From assembly GCA_017396025.1 (NCBI GenBank), contig JAFQNF010000026.1, forward strand, positions 22,709-86,708: 64,000 nucleotides of DNA, given 5' to 3'. Of the stretch, positions 61,138 to 64,000 are shown piece by piece. The position numbers were made by a program, and so were the translations under genes. This DNA comes from a bacterium. GTDB taxonomy: Bacteria; Cyanobacteriota; Vampirovibrionia; Gastranaerophilales; Gastranaerophilaceae. Every line of letters starts with the position of its first letter. Position 1 is the first letter of the stretch. The notes below the pieces were generated by a model that was given only the letters and a program-made list of their open reading frames with translations, ran no database searches and was not told the DNA's origin.

Positions 61138-62502
61138 ATGAAAATTTCTGCTATCCAATCGTTCGGATTGGCAAAAACAAGCATGGTACAGGGACGAACT
61201 TTTTTAGGACAAATTGGGAAATTAGCAACAAGCCCAATGTATGATACAGTTTCTTTTTCAAGCGCCAAAAAAGTAGAAAAGGAAACAAATCCAACAGTTC
61301 AGGTAAAAATTCCGACAATTGATTTATCAAAATATGAAAAGAATGCAAAAGCAGCTGTTTCAGACATCAAATCAAGAGCGGGTGAAAAAGGTCAATTTTT
61401 AAATTGGATTAAAGTTCTACCAGAAAATCAATTAAGAAATATTGATTCAATTTATTCAATGGCAGAAGATGCAAAAAAAGGCGGATATACAGATATCGCA
61501 GTACTAGGAATAGGTGGTTCTCGCCATACAACTGAAGCAATGATGAAAATGCTAGGAAAAGATTCAAATGTTCATTTTTATTCATCAGTTGACCCAGAAA
61601 GTTTTAAAAGATTTACACAAGAATTAGACTTAGACAAAACTAAATTTTTGGTAGTTTCAAAATCTGGCGGAACATTAGAAACAACAACAGCATATGAAGC
61701 AGCAAAAAAACTGTTACAGGAACACACAGGGAAAGAAGATGTTTCAGATAGATTTATCGCAATGACAGATATTTCTAGCGAAAAAAGCCAATTAAGAAGA
61801 GCAGTTAATAGAGGAGATATTCAGCTATCAGGACTTGTTCACGACGATGTTGGCGGAAGATTTTCGATTTTTGATGATGGAACACTATTTACTATGGCAT
61901 ATGCCGGAGTTTCAAAAGAAGATACAGTAAAAATGCTGAAAGCATCATTAAAAGCACAAGACGAGTTTTTAAATCCAAACATCAAGAAAAACGAAGCACT
62001 ACAATTAGCTGCAGTTAATGTTGATTCAAAAAACGCAGGAAAAACAAGACACTACGTTGAATATTTTTCTGACGCATTTTCAGGAATTACACTATGGGAT
62101 AAACAATTAAATAATGAATCACTAAAGGCACAAATTTCAACAGAAACAAATATCGGACCTGGATACTTACACTATAATGCAGAAGCAGATCTAGATGAAG
62201 CTAATACAGATTCATATTATACATTTGTATATCCAACACCATCAGACAAAACAACCAATGCAGTTATAAAAGGTGTAACTACAGCTTATAAAGCGCAACA
62301 CCCAGTAGTAGAAATAGAATTAAAAGATTTTAGTCCAGAATCTATTGCAAGATTCATTGAACTAAAACATTTTGAAACACTTTATACAGGGAATATGCTA
62401 AGACGCCAAAAAGGGAACATAACAGATAAAAATAATGCACTACCAGAAGTTCTGCAACCAAACGTAGAAAAATACAAAAAAGAAGTTAAAGCTAATTTAT
62501 AA
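61138..62502 (+). CDS. pgi: Glucose-6-phosphate isomerase with extra N-terminal leader
   Basis: A 454-residue GPI. Diagnostic parts are VLGIGGSRHTTEAM, VVSKSGGTLETTTA, DVGGRFSIFDDG (for the VGGRFS block) and the tail LPEVLQPNVEKYKKEV. It interconverts glucose 6-phosphate and fructose 6-phosphate in glycolysis and gluconeogenesis. Residues 1-45 are not part of the usual enzyme: MKISAIQSFGL at the start and DTVSFSSAKK (VSF at 38-40) closely resemble the leader of the divergent HNH protein. Such an extension on a cytosolic enzyme is odd and may be a sorting or attachment signal. A terminator follows. Confidence 0.93.
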   Translation: MKISAIQSFGLAKTSMVQGRTFLGQIGKLATSPMYDTVSFSSAKKVEKETNPTVQVKIPTIDLSKYEKNAKAAVSDIKSRAGEKGQFLNWIKVLPENQLRNIDSIYSMAEDAKKGGYTDIAVLGIGGSRHTTEAMMKMLGKDSNVHFYSSVDPESFKRFTQELDLDKTKFLVVSKSGGTLETTTAYEAAKKLLQEHTGKEDVSDRFIAMTDISSEKSQLRRAVNRGDIQLSGLVHDDVGGRFSIFDDGTLFTMAYAGVSKEDTVKMLKASLKAQDEFLNPNIKKNEALQLAAVNVDSKNAGKTRHYVEYFSDAFSGITLWDKQLNNESLKAQISTETNIGPGYLHYNAEADLDEANTDSYYTFVYPTPSDKTTNAVIKGVTTAYKAQHPVVEIELKDFSPESIARFIELKHFETLYTGNMLRRQKGNITDKNNALPEVLQPNVEKYKKEVKANL

Positions 62503-62518
62503 CAAACTAATCAAATCC

Positions 62519-62548
62519 TAAAGGGCTTCAAAAATGAAGCCTTTTTCT
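62519..62548 (+). terminator. Terminator of pgi
   Basis: The stem GGCTTCA (62524-62530) with TGAAGCC (62535-62541), extended by AAAG/CTTT with one bulge, is followed by TTTTTCTTT. It lies just past the stop. Confidence 0.88.
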
Positions 62549-62561
62549 TTAGTAAGATTAA

Positions 62562-62592
62562 CAAAAAAGAAGTCGAACCTAAGTCCGACTTC
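62562..62592 (-). terminator. Terminator of tuf
   Basis: The stem GAAGTCG (62569-62575) with CGACTTC (62586-62592) has a loop of about 10 bases. On the minus strand six Ts follow. It lies 24 bases after the tuf stop, back to back with the pgi terminator. Confidence 0.85.
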
Positions 62593-62615
62593 CTAATTAT
62601 GTTTTAATAAAATTA

Positions 62616-63824
62616 TTATTCAGTAATTTTATCTACAACACCAGCACCAACTGTACGGCCACCTTCTCTGATAGCGAATCTCATACCTTGTTCGATAGCT
62701 ACTGGAGCGATTAATTCAACGTCCATTACAACGTTATCACCAGGCATTACCATTTCGCCTTCAAATTTGATTGAACCAGTTACGTCAGTTGTTCTGATAT
62801 AGAATTGAGGTCTGTAACCTGGGAAGAATGGAGTGTGACGTCCACCTTCGTCTTTTGTTAATACGTAAACGTTAGCAGTGAATTTTGTGTGTGGTTTAAT
62901 AGAACCAGGAGCTGCTAATACTTGACCTCTTTGGATTTCAGTTTTATCAACACCTCTTAATAAAGCACCGATGTTGTCACCAGCCATACCTTCATCAAGA
63001 AGTTTTCTAAACATTTCTACACCAGTTACAGTTGTCTTTTTAGTTTCGCCGAAACCAACGATTTCAACTTCTTGACCAACTTTAATTTTACCACGTTCAA
63101 CTCTACCTGTAGCAACAGTACCACGACCTGTGATAGAGAATACGTCTTCAACTGGCATTAAGAATGGTTGGTCTACATCACGTTCAGGTGTTGGAACCCA
63201 AGAGTCAACTGCATCCATTAATTCCCAAATTTTGTCAACCCATTTATCTTGGCCACGACCAATTGATGGATTAGCTTGAACAGCTTCTAAAGCTTTTAAA
63301 GCAGAACCGTGAATGAATGGAGTATTGTCACCGTCGAATTCGTAGCTTGATAATAATTCTCTAGCTTCCATTTCAACTAATTCTAACAATTCTTCATCTT
63401 CAACCATATCACATTTGTTCAAGAATACTACTAATTTTGGAACACCAACTTGTCTTGCAAGTAAGATGTGTTCTCTTGTTTGAGGCATTGCACCGTCTGT
63501 TGCTGCGATAACTAAGATACCGCCGTCCATTTGAGCTGCACCTGTAATCATGTTTTTAACATAGTCAGCGTGGCCTGGGCAGTCAACGTGTGCATAGTGT
63601 CTTGCATCTGATTCGTATTCTACGTGAGCTGTAGAGATAGTAATACCTCTTGCTTTTTCTTCTGGAGCTGCGTCGATTTCATCAAACTTTTTAGCTTGAG
63701 CTTTACCAACAGCTGCCATACAAGATGTGATTGCTGCAGTTAATGTTGTTTTACCGTGGTCAACGTGGCCAACAGTACCAATATTAACGTGCGGTTTGTT
63801 TCTTTCAAACTTTTCGCGTGCCAT
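62616..63824 (-). CDS. tuf: Elongation factor Tu
   Basis: A 402-residue translation GTPase. The P-loop GHVDHGKT is at 19-26, the switch with [13 protein letters not shown] follows, [21 protein letters not shown] is the G3 region, and NKCDMV and the SALKALE region follow. Domains 2 and 3 carry [14 protein letters not shown] and [12 protein letters not shown]. It delivers aminoacyl-tRNA to the ribosome. Codon use is more GC-rich than in the neighbours, as expected for a highly expressed gene. A tRNA-Thr gene lies just upstream on the same strand, a common arrangement. Confidence 0.99.
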   Translation of the reverse strand: MAREKFERNKPHVNIGTVGHVDHGKTTLTAAITSCMAAVGKAQAKKFDEIDAAPEEKARGITISTAHVEYESDARHYAHVDCPGHADYVKNMITGAAQMDGGILVIAATDGAMPQTREHILLARQVGVPKLVVFLNKCDMVEDEELLELVEMEARELLSSYEFDGDNTPFIHGSALKALEAVQANPSIGRGQDKWVDKIWELMDAVDSWVPTPERDVDQPFLMPVEDVFSITGRGTVATGRVERGKIKVGQEVEIVGFGETKKTTVTGVEMFRKLLDEGMAGDNIGALLRGVDKTEIQRGQVLAAPGSIKPHTKFTANVYVLTKDEGGRHTPFFPGYRPQFYIRTTDVTGSIKFEGEMVMPGDNVVMDVELIAPVAIEQGMRFAIREGGRTVGAGVVDKITE

Positions 63825-63882
63825 GAGTTTAAACTCCTTTTTCTTTAATATTTTTACTTGTATTTACTGTACTTACTTAATT

Positions 63883-63954
63883 AGCTCTTGATGGGACTTG
63901 AACCCATGACCTTTCCCTTACCAAGGGAATGCGCTACCTCTGCGCCACAAGGGC
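63883..63954 (-). tRNA. tRNA-Thr (anticodon GGT)
   Basis: The minus strand reads GCCCTTGTGGCGCAGAGG, with a D-arm GCGC/GCGC, anticodon loop TTGGTAA (GGT) in a TTCCC/GGGAA stem, T-arm GGGTTCAAGTCCC and acceptor strand CAAGAGC with discriminator U. The acceptor pair 3-70 reads C-A, so one mismatch exists. CCA is not encoded. It precedes tuf, as in many bacterial tRNA-tuf clusters. Confidence 0.9.
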
Positions 63955-64000
63955 ACAACATAAGCAGTCCTTGTAATATGAGGGGAAAATTTGGGCAGGG

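Noticed and set aside
63961..64000. A further tRNA at the right edge
   Set aside because: Only 40 bases remain after tRNA-Thr, and they do not form recognisable tRNA arms.

Overview
The window is AT-rich, gene-dense bacterial chromosome using the standard bacterial code. The content points to a diderm (two-membrane) bacterium. It has a secretin with GspE/GspF-type pilus or type II secretion genes, a prepilin, a KdsC-like phosphatase, an aryl-polyene-type lipid pathway and a large RTX protein. Base composition, the prepilin leader style and several lineage-specific proteins with a recurring N-terminal VSF motif suggest a gut Vampirovibrionia/Melainabacteria (Gastranaerophilales-like) organism. 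That placement is inference: no 16S rRNA gene is present to confirm it.

Layout. (1) 1-7348: most of an aryl polyene (APE)-type type II polyketide/fatty-acid cluster. The minus-strand arm reads KS, dehydratase, ketoreductase, KS, two ACPs, a membrane protein, and an AMP-ligase fused to a dehydratase that runs off the left edge. The divergent plus arm encodes a short ApeC-like ketosynthase homologue and an acyltransferase. (2) 7375-7667: tRNA-Ile, with a copy of its 3' end 179 bp away. (3) 7720-14315: a minus-strand type IV pilus/type II secretion operon (GspC/PilP-like, secretin, ATPase, GspF, small protein). (4) 14505-15878: tRNA-Cys, tRNA-Gly, an MntP-like exporter, rpsP and a foldable GC-rich element upstream of rpsP. 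(5) 15991-19434: kdsC-like, TPR protein and lysC, in one operon.

(6) 19481-36202: a podovirus-type virion gene cassette, all on the minus strand. It runs from terminase through portal, scaffold, capsid, cement, tail tube, ejection proteins and fibre to a holin-like protein. No integrase, repressor, replication gene or endolysin is visible. Between terminase and portal sits a moron-like insert with its own promoter and terminator: gene A, two paralogous membrane proteins, then a broken second copy of A and of the first membrane gene.

(7) 36521-42452: a prepilin, rlmH and a 1524-residue RTX protein with a C39-like peptidase region. (8) 42539-48639: a FAD oxidoreductase, gcvT-gcvH-gcvPA (without gcvPB), a glycosyltransferase and yidD. 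(9) 48811-58906: lineage-specific proteins, a metallopeptidase, an orphan ribbon-helix-helix protein, CorA, a degenerate signalling protein, a TIM-barrel protein, a secreted protein and a two-component system. (10) 58973-63954: a HNH/coiled-coil protein divergent from glucose-6-phosphate isomerase, then tuf and tRNA-Thr.

The strongest leads for something undescribed are three. First, a shared N-terminal leader occurs on glucose-6-phosphate isomerase, its divergent HNH neighbour and, in part, a small protein near 50.2 kb. Second, the moron-like cassette has the layout of a toxin-immunity locus. Third, an APE-type cluster occurs in this lineage with a split, divergent organisation.
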